Shown here in pieces: positions 35,694 to 47,200 of a DNA stretch of 64,000 nt. This DNA comes from Patiria pectinifera (lineage: Eukaryota; Echinodermata; Asteroidea; Valvatida; Asterinidae). Made by a program: the position numbers and the translations under genes. Position 1 is the stretch's first letter, and every line of letters starts with the position of its first letter. The stretch spans positions 3,968,001-4,032,000 of the forward strand of contig CM057141.1 of NCBI GenBank assembly GCA_029964075.1. The letters are read 5' to 3'. The notes beneath the pieces are model-generated. The model was not told where the DNA came from. It did not search any database and was given only the letters and a program-made list of their open reading frames with translations.

Positions 35694-36579
35694 ACGGAAG
35701 CTTAAAGTGACCATTCGAGTTTCCACGTTTCTTTGATGATTTATCTCAGAAAGATGGATTACTAAGATATTTATGACGTGTTTCCCTGATATCGTGTCTT
35801 GGAAAGACGTCTTTCCCTGATATGGTATCTCGGAAAGACGTCTTTTCCTGATATCGTATCTCGGAAAGACGTCTTTCCCTGATATGGTATCTCGGAAAGA
35901 CGGCTTTCACTGATATTGCATTTCGGAAGGACATCTTTTCCTGATATAACATCTCGGAAAGACGTCTTTCTCTTATATCATCTCGGAAAGACATCTTTCC
36001 TTGATATCGTATCTCTGAAAGACGTCTTTCCCTGATATAACATCTCGGAAAGACGTCTTTCTCTGATATCATCTCAGAAAGACGTCTTTCCTTGCTATGA
36101 TATCCCGGAAAGACGTCTTTCCCTGGCGGAAAGACGTCTTTCTCTCATATCTTATCTCAGAAAGACGTTTCCCCCTGATATTGTATCTCGGAAAGACGTC
36201 TTTCATCTCGGAAAGACGTTCTTTCTCTAATATCTTATCTTGAAAAGACGTTTTCACCTGATATAACATCTTAAGACGTCTTTCTCTCATATATCATCTC
36301 GGAAAGACGTCTATCCTTGATATCGTATGTCGGAAAGACGTCTTTCTGAGAAACGATATCAGGGAATGACGTCTTTCCGAGATACAATATCAAGGAAAGA
36401 CGTCTTTCTGAGATACGATATCAGGAGAAGATGTCTTTCCGAGATACGACATCCGGGAAAGACGTTTTTCCGAGATGCGATATCACGAAAAGACATGTTT
36501 TTATCTCAGTATTCCGTCGTTCCGAGATAAATTATCTCGGAAACTTGGAAACTCGGATGGTCACTTTAAGCTTCCGTAT
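35694..36579. mobile_element. Foldback transposon with 31-bp internal repeats
   Basis: The ends are ACGGAAGCTTAAAGTGACC and its complement GGTCACTTTAAGCTTCCGT, extended by GAGTTTCC/GGAAACTC. The inside is a tandem array of a 31-bp unit, TCTCGGAAAGACGTCTTTCC plus a GATATCGTA-type link, and array orientation flips near 36345. The flanks share TAATTCT on both sides, as a target-site duplication. The uninterrupted site TAATTCTC(A/G)GCCGAAGTTC is present at about 10181 and 37007. There is no transposase, so it is non-autonomous. Confidence 0.88.
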
Positions 36580-37528
36580 AATTCTCAGCCGAAGTTCAGA
36601 ACTACTCAGTAAGATATATCAGTGTTGTATAGGAAAAGACTTGTGGAAAAAGCTGTGTACAAAGTCTATGAGAAAAATTAATTATTCATGAATCCATAAT
36701 AAATCACTTGAAGATGACGTCATCATGATGTCGTAGTCTTGGCATAATTTTTGTATGAGGGTCTTCCTTGGCTGTAACTTTGATGACGATTCCAGATCGC
36801 CAAGTTATGAAAATGGTGGCTTGAAAACGTGTACTAAGTCAATAGGTTAAAAATCCCACAGCAGAAAAACTGCACCTTTAAATGCGTGATTTTCCTTTAA
36901 ACTGAAACATTTTTATAAAATATTACTTGCTATTCTAACTCTTGGGAATATTTTCAATCAAATGACAGGCGTAAAAAAATACGATTTCTTTTTCCTTCTC
37001 ATAGTAATTCTCAGCCGAAGTTCAGAACTACTCAGTAAGATATATGAAAAAAAAGGTAAGACTGCTGCAAACTGCTTACTGACTGGATGGACCTGAAATA
37101 TATAAATCTAAAAATTAATGTGGCCTGACGTTGCGAACTTAGCAAGTTCTTCTTCAGAGGCTAAAACAGAAATGACAGGGGTACAAACATTAACATGGGG
37201 GTGCACACAAACATGCAGGGCTGAAAGAAGAAACACAAAAGGAGGATTAGGTGGGAAAGGTGTGGAAAGATGCAGGGGAGGGTGGATGAGAGAACAAAGG
37301 AACAAAGGGAGATGGCAAACCACAAGGGGTCTAGTGTAAACAGGGGAGGGATCAGAAAGGGGAAGAGAAAGGGAGAAGAAAAGACAAAAGAGTGTGAGAG
37401 TGATGATGATGGGGGGGGGGGACAGTATGGGGGTGGAAAGGGATGAAAGATGGGGGAAGATGGGTAAACACAAACAAGGAAGACCAGGTGGATTATCTGT
37501 AACAGAAGACAATGGAGGAAGAAAAGGA

Positions 37529-38176
37529 TTAATCATTCCCTAGTTGGATGTTGAGACCATGTGGTTGAATAGTTCGAAGACGATTCATCCACACTTTCTC
37601 TCTGCTGAGGCGAACTGAGTCCTTGCGATGGCCAAGAGATTCAATGCCCTGCAAAATCATATCAGAAATGGAGTGGTTAGGCAGGTTGAAGTGATGACCA
37701 ACAGGGGTGTCTAGTTTCTTGGTGTTGACCGTTGACCGGTGGGCATAGAAACGCTTCTTGAGCGTATTCTTAGTCTCACCTACATACTGCACTCCACAGA
37801 CCCTGCAAGAAATGAGATATATGACATTAGAGGTGTTACAAGTGATGTTACCAATGGTTCTGTGGGTAGTGACAGAAGAGTGGCCAGAAAAGGAGTCAGA
37901 CTCCTGGATATGAATCTGGCAGACAACACATCTGGAACTGCACTTGAAAGTACCATGCTGGGTGGGAGGGGATGCATCTAAGGATGGGACATCAGCTCGA
38001 ACAATCAGGTCCCGTAGATTTCGAGGACGCCTGTAAGCCAATGTGGGGCCGTTGGGGATGGCGCGGGCAAGGCGATCTGAAGTGTGGAGGATATGATGAT
38101 TGTCATTTGTGATTTTGCGAAGGGGAGGGAGATTGGGGTGAAACGTGGTAACCAAGGGAATCATGGGTTTGGCCAT
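37529..38176 (-). CDS. Penelope-like GIY-YIG endonuclease region
   Basis: The frame has [16 protein letters not shown], a Cys-rich stretch [15 protein letters not shown], then VIYLISCRVCGVQYVGET with downstream TLKKRFYAHRS, the GIY-YIG nuclease core with its Arg and catalytic-region Glu context. After that come HFNLPNHSISDM and SREKVWMNRLRTIQPHGLN. In this family the nuclease nicks the target for primed reverse transcription. The equivalent region is seen in the fragments at 27715-28690 and 28700-29600. Confidence 0.9.
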   Translation of the reverse strand: MAKPMIPLVTTFHPNLPPLRKITNDNHHILHTSDRLARAIPNGPTLAYRRPRNLRDLIVRADVPSLDASPPTQHGTFKCSSRCVVCQIHIQESDSFSGHSSVTTHRTIGNITCNTSNVIYLISCRVCGVQYVGETKNTLKKRFYAHRSTVNTKKLDTPVGHHFNLPNHSISDMILQGIESLGHRKDSVRLSREKVWMNRLRTIQPHGLNIQLGND

Positions 38177-38200
38177 GGCATCAGGGCCTTTCCCGTGAGG

Positions 38201-40051
38201 CTAGATTTCTGGGGATAGCTTTAGCTCTGGCATTGGCACGAGGAACTTGGCGAGAGCTGTGACCCCCACCAAGTTGTTCCTCAGTATCTGTGTATGGCGG
38301 GAGAAATCTGAATCATTAGAACAAATTCTTCTGAGTCTGAGTGCCTGGCTGAACGCTATGCCAGTTTTGCAGTGCCTGGGGTGACAGCTGGAGGAGTGGA
38401 GGTACTGGTGGGTGTCTGTGGGTTTGGAATACAGGTCAGTGGTTAGTGAGTTGCCTTGCTTGCGGACGGTGACATCCAGAAAGTGGGTTTGGTGAGCCGA
38501 GAACTCCGACGTGAATTTGATGGTTCTGTGGAAGGAATTGATGTGGTTAGTGAAGGTCAAGAGACTGTCCTCATCACTGGTCCAGATGAAAAAAACATCA
38601 TCAATATATCTCCACCAGATCCAAGGGCGACATGGGGCCGAGGCAAGCATGCGTTCTTCGAGGTCACCCATGAAGAGGCAAGCCATGGAAGGGGCCATGC
38701 GAGTGCCCATTGCGGTGCCGTGTACCTGTAGATAGTGTTCACCAAGGAAGGAAAAATTGTTCTTCGTTAGTATAAGTCTCATGAGGGTGCCAACATCACT
38801 GATGGGAGGAGTCGTGTGTGCCTTGGCCAGAGCCAAGGAGCAAGCACGAACACCCTCCTCATGTGGGATGTTGGTGTACAGAGATGAGACGTCGAAAGTC
38901 CCAATGATGGCTGTGCTGGGAATCTGGTCCTTGATTCCTTCAAGCTTGCGTAGGAAGTCTGGGGTGTCGTGAATGTATGACGAAATCTGTGGGACAAGGG
39001 GTTTGAGAAAACTGTCAATGAACAGGGAGATGCGTTCCGTGGGTGAGCCATTACCGGAGATGATGGGTCTACCGGGGTTGCCAGCCTTGTGAATCTTGGG
39101 TAGAAGGTAAAATCTGGCAGTCCTACAATCACAGGGAGAAAGGAATTTGTGAGCTTTCTTGGACAACTGGTCACGTGATCGCATATCGTCAAGTACCTGT
39201 TGTATATCTCGACAGAAAGTGCCTGTGGGGTCAGAGTCAAGGCGGGTATAGTTAGTGCGATTATCCAACTGGCGGTGGGCCTCATCAATGTACTGCTGAC
39301 GATCCATGATGACCACAGCTGAACCTTTATCTGCTGGCTTGATGATGATGTCGGTGCGAGAGCGCAAGGAGTTGAGAGCCAGGCGCTCCTCTCTGGGGAG
39401 ATTATCATGAGTCCTGTGGGGGAAGTTGTCCGGGTTAGTGACTTGGGAATTGATAACTTGAACGTATGTCTCTATGGCTGGCACACGATTCTTGGGGGGT
39501 ACCCATGAACTCTTGACTCGAAAAGGCTCAGGTTCACACGGTTCACTGTCCAGGAAAAACTCACGCAGACGGATTCTACGGTAGTATTCCGTGAGGTCTT
39601 GGCTGAGCTGAACCTGGTTCACAGAACGGGGAGCTGGACAAAAATTGAGACCCTTGGAGAGAAGTTTGTGCTCTGCGTCAGATATTGATGAGGAAGAAAG
39701 ATTAACTACAGTGTTGACAGGGGGTTCTGGCGTTGGCGTGGTAGATGGGGACCTAGGACGTCTGAAACGTCTGTGTCTGCGTTGCTGTTGCTTGGCAAGC
39801 AAGCCACCAATCTTCTTGTTTCTCCTGTTGAGTAGGACAGAGTCAAGGTTAGACAAACCCCTTTCAATCTCATCATGGAAATTCCTGTACGTGGAATCAG
39901 AACAACTGGATTTGAGTTGGGAGTCAAGGTGGGAAATATTCTGATGGAGGTCCTCACGTGTAAATTGACACTGCTGAGAGAGAATATTGATGAGTTTAAT
40001 AGAGGCACCATGTAAAACTTGATTCCATCTCCTTTGAAGGTGTGGTGGGAG
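38201..40051 (-). CDS. Penelope-like reverse transcriptase
   Basis: The ORF is open from the truncated 5' edge, giving about 616 residues. Motifs in order are an Arg-rich N-terminal stretch, IIKPADKGSAVVIMDR (a signature of Penelope-like RTs), CRTARFYLLPKIHKAGNPGR, FDVSSLYTNIPHEEG, GTRMAPSMACLFM and the catalytic YIDDVFFIW. It ends with a HTHFLDVTV and HQYLHSSSCHPRHCK thumb region. Such RTs are related to telomerase RT and prime at nicked target DNA. It adjoins the endonuclease frame on the same strand. Confidence 0.92.
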   Translation of the reverse strand, partial: LPPHLQRRWNQVLHGASIKLINILSQQCQFTREDLHQNISHLDSQLKSSCSDSTYRNFHDEIERGLSNLDSVLLNRRNKKIGGLLAKQQQRRHRRFRRPRSPSTTPTPEPPVNTVVNLSSSSISDAEHKLLSKGLNFCPAPRSVNQVQLSQDLTEYYRRIRLREFFLDSEPCEPEPFRVKSSWVPPKNRVPAIETYVQVINSQVTNPDNFPHRTHDNLPREERLALNSLRSRTDIIIKPADKGSAVVIMDRQQYIDEAHRQLDNRTNYTRLDSDPTGTFCRDIQQVLDDMRSRDQLSKKAHKFLSPCDCRTARFYLLPKIHKAGNPGRPIISGNGSPTERISLFIDSFLKPLVPQISSYIHDTPDFLRKLEGIKDQIPSTAIIGTFDVSSLYTNIPHEEGVRACSLALAKAHTTPPISDVGTLMRLILTKNNFSFLGEHYLQVHGTAMGTRMAPSMACLFMGDLEERMLASAPCRPWIWWRYIDDVFFIWTSDEDSLLTFTNHINSFHRTIKFTSEFSAHQTHFLDVTVRKQGNSLTTDLYSKPTDTHQYLHSSSCHPRHCKTGIAFSQALRLRRICSNDSDFSRHTQILRNNLVGVTALAKFLVPMPELKLSPEI

Positions 40052-40185
40052 GTTATGTGCATGTTTTGAAGCAGAGGTATTGTCAACGTGAAGTTTTAAG
40101 CGTGCGCAGGGTATGTTCGAGTTCGCTTATCGCCTCGAAACTTTGAAATGTTTTAGACCTACCCTTCAATCGACAATTAAAGTAA
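40052..40185 (+). repeat. 134-bp patch identical to 40570-40703
   Basis: The segment starting GTTATGTGCATGTTTTGAAG and ending ACAATTAAAGTAA is identical, as far as I can read, to 40570-40703 in the same orientation. It lies between the truncated 5' edge of the Penelope-like element and the right copy of the target duplication. It overlaps that duplication by AGTAA. Confidence 0.9.
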
Positions 40186-41613
40186 GATATATGAGTGTTG
40201 TATAGGGAAATACTTGTGGAGAAAGCTGTGTACAAAGTCTATGAGAAAAATTAATTATTCATAAATCCATAATAAATCACTTGATGACGTCACCATAACG
40301 TCACTCTTCGGGACACATCTTTGCTATAGGGAGTATGCTTATGCCAACTTTCAATGATATCTGAAAAAGATGCCAAGAGTGCTATAATACGTCCCTGTCT
40401 ATGCGCATGCAGGAACATAAAATCTGTCAAAGTTAGCCGAAAATCGGCTAAAACGGTCACTGTGGACACGACTTGCCCTCAGCAACACGTGCGCTGCAGG
40501 CTGACTGACATACGATGTATGTGCCTATGTACAACGTACGTGCATGTACATGTACATTGTGGACGTCTTGTTATGTGCATGTTTTGAAGCAGAGGTATTG
40601 TCAACGTGAAGTTTTAAGCGTGCGCAGGGTATGTTCGAGTTCGCTTATCGCCTCGAAACTTTGAAATGTTTTAGACCTACCCTTCAATCGACAATTAAAG
40701 TAAAAACAAATATAAAAACTGCCATGGTTGATTTTACAGGAATTTTCAAATGAAAAAGGGGCTTTTTATTATAACTTCCGGTCTGATGACGTCATTTGCC
40801 TAAAACTTCGCACACGTCTTAAGTGGGTCAAGGTCATCATATACACCAATATTTAGGCGATTACGACAAACTTCGCTACAGACATCTATTAAAAATACAT
40901 TTTGCTAATTTTCAACCTGTCGCTAGAGGGCGCTCGAAGATTGCATGACGTCATCGGTAGATGATTTGAAGAATACTATTGGCCAAGAGACTAACACCGT
41001 TGAAAGCAAGTTTATATCTATTACCACTTTCAAATGATAAGCCACTTCCGGTTTTGGCCTTTTTCGACCGGAAGCAAGGGTCACGTGATTTCACGCACAC
41101 TGAATGAAATAAAGACCTCAACCTATTCTAGCACTTGCCGGCAACAGAATGCTGCGGACGCGTACGGTTGATTTTTTATGCATTTTTGAATATTAAAAGT
41201 GTCACAATTTAATTGCCTATAAATAAACACCGGATGACGTCATCATGACGTCATCATTACACAATGTTGTTTAAATTAGGGTCTTTGCTTGGACAAAGAT
41301 TGGTGTAAATGAATTACTGGCAAAGAGTAAAAAATGCCCTTTGAAAAGCGACAATGTTTTTTTAAATTTCTGTGTACAAAGTCTATGGGAAAAATTAAAT
41401 ATTCAAAAATCTATAATAAATTAGTCGATGACGTCACCATGACGTCAATCTTCGGGACACATCTTTGCTATAGGGACTATGCTTATGCTAACTTTGAATG
41501 ATGTATGGCAAAGATTAATGCCAAAAGTGGCACTGAGAAAAAACGTGCACAAAGTCAATGGCATTTGAAGTGGAACAAAAAGAAGAAGAAGAAGAAGAAG
41601 AAGAAAGAAAAAA

Positions 41614-42289
41614 CTAGAGATCTATGTCTGTTTGCAACAGAACATAGGGCTTTTCCGCATTATGATTTTTTTTTATCAATAATATGCCCTGAATATGCAT
41701 GAACATAAAATCTGTCAAAGTTAGCCGAAAAATCAGCTGAAACGGTCACTGTGGACAGGATTTCACCTCGGCAATACGATGTATGTGCGTGTGTACAAGG
41801 TGTTTGCTTGGACAAAGAGTGATCTAAATAAATTACTGGCAAAGAGTCGAAAACGCACTTTGAAAATCGACAATTATTTTTAAATTTTTGATGACGTCAT
41901 CGTGACGTCATTTCGAACTTTGCATACTAGTATGATTAACTACCTACCCACCAAGTTTCATGACAATTGGACCTTTCCTTATATGAGTTTTGAAAAATGG
42001 CATTTTGATTCCGTCATGATGACGTCACACATTTTTCAAGTTTTGTACGAATAGCTATTACATAACAGACCAAATGCAAAAAAGAATTTTGCATTTTGCA
42101 TGTTGCATTCGGGAAATATGGCTAAAAGGTCAAAAAAATAAATATTCATATAACATCTCAGGATGACGTCATCATGACGTCAGCTCATTTTTAATCTATA
42201 ACACTTCCTGGTATAGCCACATACCAAGTTTCAACCCAATCGGACTTACATTTCTGTAGATATAAGACTTCACAATATGTACGTAAATT
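41614..42289 (-). repeat. TGACGTCA-rich array unit (type B), cut by gap
   Basis: Nearly identical to 34694-35367, including CTAGAGATCTATGTCTGTTT and paired TGACGTCA motifs. It is interrupted by the second gap. Sequence after the gap is unrelated, so the array end is unresolved. Confidence 0.75.
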
Positions 42290-42789
42290 NNNNNNNNNNN
42301 NNNNNNNNNNNNNNNNNNNNNNNNNNNNNNNNNNNNNNNNNNNNNNNNNNNNNNNNNNNNNNNNNNNNNNNNNNNNNNNNNNNNNNNNNNNNNNNNNNNN
42401 NNNNNNNNNNNNNNNNNNNNNNNNNNNNNNNNNNNNNNNNNNNNNNNNNNNNNNNNNNNNNNNNNNNNNNNNNNNNNNNNNNNNNNNNNNNNNNNNNNNN
42501 NNNNNNNNNNNNNNNNNNNNNNNNNNNNNNNNNNNNNNNNNNNNNNNNNNNNNNNNNNNNNNNNNNNNNNNNNNNNNNNNNNNNNNNNNNNNNNNNNNNN
42601 NNNNNNNNNNNNNNNNNNNNNNNNNNNNNNNNNNNNNNNNNNNNNNNNNNNNNNNNNNNNNNNNNNNNNNNNNNNNNNNNNNNNNNNNNNNNNNNNNNNN
42701 NNNNNNNNNNNNNNNNNNNNNNNNNNNNNNNNNNNNNNNNNNNNNNNNNNNNNNNNNNNNNNNNNNNNNNNNNNNNNNNNNNNNNNNNN
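42290..42789. other. Assembly gap (500 N)
   Basis: Exactly 500 N, the same length as the first gap and therefore probably a placeholder. The missing sequence should contain the remainder of the TGACGTCA-rich unit that begins at 41614. Confidence 0.98.
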
Positions 42790-43018
42790 GGGTAATCAGG
42801 TAGACCTATAAAGCCGTCTGCAATGGCGGTAATTGGATTTTTAACAATTGGGCTTGGTTTTCTAGGACCTAGTTGCATTTAGCGGGATAAAAATAAATCT
42901 CCAAACTAATGGAGGCGAGATATTGAAATGTGCATCAGCTTCACTTCTTGAAATATTGGTGCAGCGAGTGCCTTCACACATAGTCGAGCAGATTGGTGCA
43001 CAAATGTGAAAACATTGT

Positions 43019-43283
43019 TCGTTTGATGACAAAAGCATGAAAGTTGGCACACAATCAGAGTATGTCATGGGAAAGATATTTGGCTCTAGGGCCATCGCAG
43101 ATTTGTCCTTTGAAAAAAATATCATAGGATAACATGCAATGGCTGCCATTTGAAAAATTTTGAAAATTGCTTGTTATTCTATGATATTTTTTTTTCAAAG
43201 GACAAATCGGCGATGACCCTTTAGCCAAATATCTTTCCCATGACATGTGTGCCAAATGTCATGCTTTTATCACCAAACTGAAC
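43019..43283. repeat. Foldback element with ~115-bp arms
   Basis: The left arm contains GGGAAAGATATTTGGCT and TTTGTCCTTTGAAAAAAATA. The right arm carries their complements TATTTTTTTTTCAAAGGACA and AGCCAAATATCTTTCCC. The centre is about 30 bases (ATTTGAAAAATTTTGAAAAT). Several mismatches occur, and no gene is present. Confidence 0.85.
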
Positions 43284-43689
43284 AATCTTATCACCAATCT
43301 GCTGTAACAATCATTGGAGCTATTATCTACAGAACAGAACTTTGGGACTACTCTGCATCTCACATAATGTCGCTCCAATTTTATGAAGTAACAACACTGA
43401 TGTTAGAAAGACGTACGGATATTTTGAGGGACGGAACGGAAAGGGGTGAGCTTACAAGGAAAGACTACCAACGGTTGAAGTTAAAGGATTCTTAATTATG
43501 CGTAACTGACAAAAGGAAAGCCCTTTAAAATTGTACATTTTAAAATACAATTGTCTCTTAAGTTATAGTCTTTATAAGTTAGGGAATGTGAATGCTATAT
43601 ACAAAATATTCTATTGATTTCAAAGAACCAAAAAAATAATTTGAGTTTTTACAACCGGATACCGACATTGCAGATATACGTCCGGTGTC

Positions 43690-44240
43690 ATTTGAAAATT
43701 GGACTCTATGAAAATAGGACTCTTTTTCCTTTTATTGGTTAAACCCTCTCACGTGACCGGTCCCTCTCCTAATTATCTATGCATGAGCATGCGCAATACC
43801 ACCAATGTGTCAGTATTTCATAAAACCTAAACTCATGATACACCGTATACCCTAACTAAAAACCCAAAAAACAGTAGGACACAACTCACTGTATAGTTGG
43901 TTCACTGCTCGGTATCGCATCGATTTACATGCGCTTCGGAACTGTGTACCAACAACGGTCAGCTCGCTGATTTTAGGTCAAGGGGAAGGAATCAATTTAC
44001 AGAATATTTTACAGGCTGGCTGTAAGAAAGGGTAAGAATGCGATCAGAAGGGAAGGGATATGTGTCAAAAATTGAGGACGACAGGAGATGGCGACAAGAG
44101 CCTCATGTTGCAGGTTTATAACTATAGAGCTCGATTTGTGCTTTGATACATTTTGGCACTGCTGCTTTTTTTCTCATGTAAGTGTATCAAGAGAATAAAG
44201 GTATGCTGATGGTTACTTCGACTGCTCTACCGACAGTGTC
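43690..44240. other. MITE-related sequence, then TLC gene 3' flank
   Basis: The TTTATTGGTTAAACCCTCTC stretch followed by CACGTGACCGG, and CATGAGCATGCGCAATACCA further on, resemble 16670-16870. The remainder up to the TLC stop shows nothing recognisable apart from AT-rich 3' flank. Confidence 0.5.
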
Positions 44241-44245
44241 TGCAT

Positions 44246-47200
44246 CTAGACCTCAGAAAATATCGTAGCTTCACTTTCACCAGCTGCTGCGCTCGTTGGT
44301 GTGTCCTGTGCCCGGTTTAGGCCTGCTTGCAGTTCGATAGACTCTGGGGTATTGTTCAGCGGTGACTGACATTCAGAACTCGGAGCTGTGCCCAGCGTGT
44401 TGAAGAATGCCGCTATGTCCATCTTGTGATAATCCTTGCCACTGTTGGTTAGATTCCCGGCCGTTAGAGTGTTCGAGGCAAGGTTGGTGTTGGAGCAAGG
44501 CGCGAGTAAGTTCAAGTCGTTGCGCTTGGCCGTGAAACTCGCTTGAGTGAAATTCGCTTGCGTGTTGCTGGATCGGGCCTGCCTGACGTCTAGCCCGTGC
44601 GGCTTGCCCGACTGGAGCGGGCGCATGTACAACCAGGCCGACCTAGATCGGTAGTGGGCGCGCAGGGAGTTCCCCGCGGAGTACACGAACCAGAGGTTCA
44701 GCATCCCGAAGAAGACCAGACTCAGGAAGTAGCAAGACATGACCAGGATGTCCATGGTGAAGGGCGAATCGACGACGTAGGAGTATACTACGAAGCCAGC
44801 AGGCAGCAATAGTCTAAAGACCAGGGCAAAGAGGCCACTGAGGAAGAAACTGACCCCGCACGCCGAGCGGTGTTGCTCCACGTGCAACTCCTTCAACAGG
44901 TCGGACAGTTCGAAAAATGGCGCGGCTGCAGCGAAAAACAACCCCACCGTGCCGCTGAGGGCGTTCTGCCTGTACTCCAGGAAGACCAAGTAGACGACGG
45001 CTGCTACCAGATGGTGCATGAAGGTGATGTAGTAGTTGGGTAGATGGCGTTGTAGTAAGGCATCCTGAATCAGGAGATACATGTAACAGCCGATGTTTAT
45101 GGCAAAACAGGTTCGACCGGAGGTGGTTAGACCAAGGAACGGATTCTGCAGGACATCGCCCTGAAGTAGGAGGGCAAAAGCCGCAAAACACAGGACGAAG
45201 GACTGGACAAGAATCAGCGAACTGAAAAGATGGAAAATGAAACAAACAAGAATCGTAAATGTCTTTGTCAATACTACTTGTTTACAATAAACACCTTTCA
45301 CTTTTAAAGTTGGTGTATAGGCCTACGTGCTTTTTGGGTGTGGCACCTTAAAAGTAGATTTTCAAATTGAATTGATAATTTTCTAGCATTACATAGGTTA
45401 TGAGCTTTCCAATGCTGCATCGCACGAAAAAAAAATCAGCCCGTGACAAGAAATCAATTAATTAATTTCAACATTTGAATATTCGTTTTGAATAATTATA
45501 GTGTGCGCACTTCTTTCTGAGCTGGAGCTAGCGCGCCATTTAAAACAAAATAATGTTTAAAACTGTATAAAGGTAAACAACAAACAAGCAATATTTGTTA
45601 CAGGACATTTTATTCCTTTAAATTTCGTTCGGAAAAGAAAATTTTGAAAAAGCACGTTTTTACCAACTTTAAGCTGTTTCCCTTCGTTTTTAAAATATAC
45701 CCTAAAGTTTCACTACATCCTGTATTACTCATTAACTGTAGTCTCATTTCTCCGAAATTGAAAATGTGATTTTAATAAAGAATGCCCACTGAATGACGAA
45801 ATAATACCGAAAGTGACTGTCAAACGAAATCCCCCACAAAAATCCCCGAAAGCTGATGATGTTTGTTCTATAATTTTGATAAATGAGAAACACAACTCAT
45901 TTCCCGTTCATGCAAAAAATATTCCATAGGGTACACGCTCAAATCCGTATAGTCATCCTGGAATCAGTATACCAAGGGCATTAACCGGGTAATTACAGAC
46001 AATGACGTCATTTCCCTGATTGCGACATTTTGGGCTGATTGTTGTATAACACCAGGAAAAGGACCTCCATTTGAAAGCCTTCCATTCATAATTCACTCGA
46101 AATCTTTCAATTCGTCCCGAGCCATTCGACCGTGAAGACCAGGCTTTTTGTGGGTGCCTTCCCCTTTGAAATTGGTTCGTAATTTCTCTGGATAACTTCC
46201 CACTTTATAGCAGCGATCGGAAAGTTTGACACATACCCGACCCCACGCCTTTATTCAAACAGTATATCACGCATTGGCAAAGAACCTTCAGTAGTACTTT
46301 AACCATGCTATATAGGCCGGACGTTGATTCATTAATGCAGGAGCGCGGGCGCGGCAGGCGAATCCGGGTTCCTTAGAATCCATCTACTTGATCCTCCAAT
46401 GGTGGTCTTACATTTCCTTATGGCAATCGTGTTCGACTCAATTTTGTTTTGGAAAACAAAAAAATCTTTATTGAACTTTATATAAACAATGTCCGGCTTT
46501 TACATAGAAACAAAGCAACATAATTTTATAATGGCTTTTTTATTTATGTGGGATTAAAAACCGAAATCTGACATTAAAAATCCAGGCACACACATTTTTT
46601 TCTTTTTCGCACTAACAAAAATTACGTACGCACCGCACTTTTTACAAGGTGCTCTATTATACTGTATCACTTGAAAGAAGTATTCATATTTATCGAATTA
46701 TATTATTCGTGATAATTAAAGTGCGAGCATCCAAACATTCTAACAATATGATACAAAGTTGTTAAAAACTCTCATTTTAAATGTCATCTCGGGGTATTTT
46801 GTGCGCAGTGCAACGAAAGACAACGACATTCGATCAGTTTTGAGCTTTTCAATGAGATATTGCGAAAAAATATGGCCTACAATAATTTATGCAACCGATT
46901 TAGTGAAATTAAAACTCTCTGAAAACAGAGTCAAACCTAGGGCTAATTCTAACAATATCATCGCGTGTCGCACAAAATGGAAACACATTTTAGGAAGATC
47001 TAATAGTCGTACAATATGGCTTGATTTCTTTCACTTGAAAAATAATGGTCGTAAATTCTTTGTGAACATAAAGCTGAATTTATAAAATGATTTTTTTTCT
47101 TCAAAATAGGACATGGACATTAGTATTTTTCATGAATTGCAATTCTAAAAATACATATATATCATACGTATAATGGATTTAATGAAATAAAAATCGAACA

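Larger units (their letters stand above)
37048..40051 (-). mobile_element. Penelope-like retroelement, 5'-truncated
   Basis: The element encodes a Penelope-type reverse transcriptase followed by a GIY-YIG endonuclease and a pyrimidine-rich 3' tail. It is inserted in a TGACGTCA-rich repeat unit and is bracketed by a 14-bp duplication, AGTAAGATATATGA, at 37034-37047 and 40181-40194. The open frame runs to the 5' edge without an initiator, so the 5' end is truncated. Between that edge and the right duplication lies a 134-bp patch of host-repeat sequence (40052-40185). The copy looks young, with about one break. Confidence 0.9.
34694..41613 (-). repeat. TGACGTCA-rich array unit (type B terminus) carrying two nested insertions
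   Basis: Begins CTAGAGATCTATGTCTGTTT and GGGCTTTTCCGCATTATG. Body sequence is closely similar to 9242-11640 and to 41614-42289. It is interrupted by the foldback element 35694-36579 and by the Penelope-like insertion 37048-40180. Without these inserts the unit is about 2.9 kb. Part of the body (about 35395-35690) is repeated at about 36715-37040, pointing to an internal duplication. Confidence 0.68.

Noticed and set aside
35746-36530. ORFs with repeated RERRLSEIRYQ-type peptides
   Set aside because: They follow the 31-bp repeats of the foldback element. The period is not a multiple of three, so every frame gives a similar pseudo-repeat.
37108-37536. 142-codon Pro/Leu/Ser-rich ORF (and similar ones at 27766-28296 and 29223-29583)
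   Set aside because: These come from the pyrimidine-rich 3' untranslated tract of the Penelope-like element. All three copies show the tract, but the peptides are not conserved.
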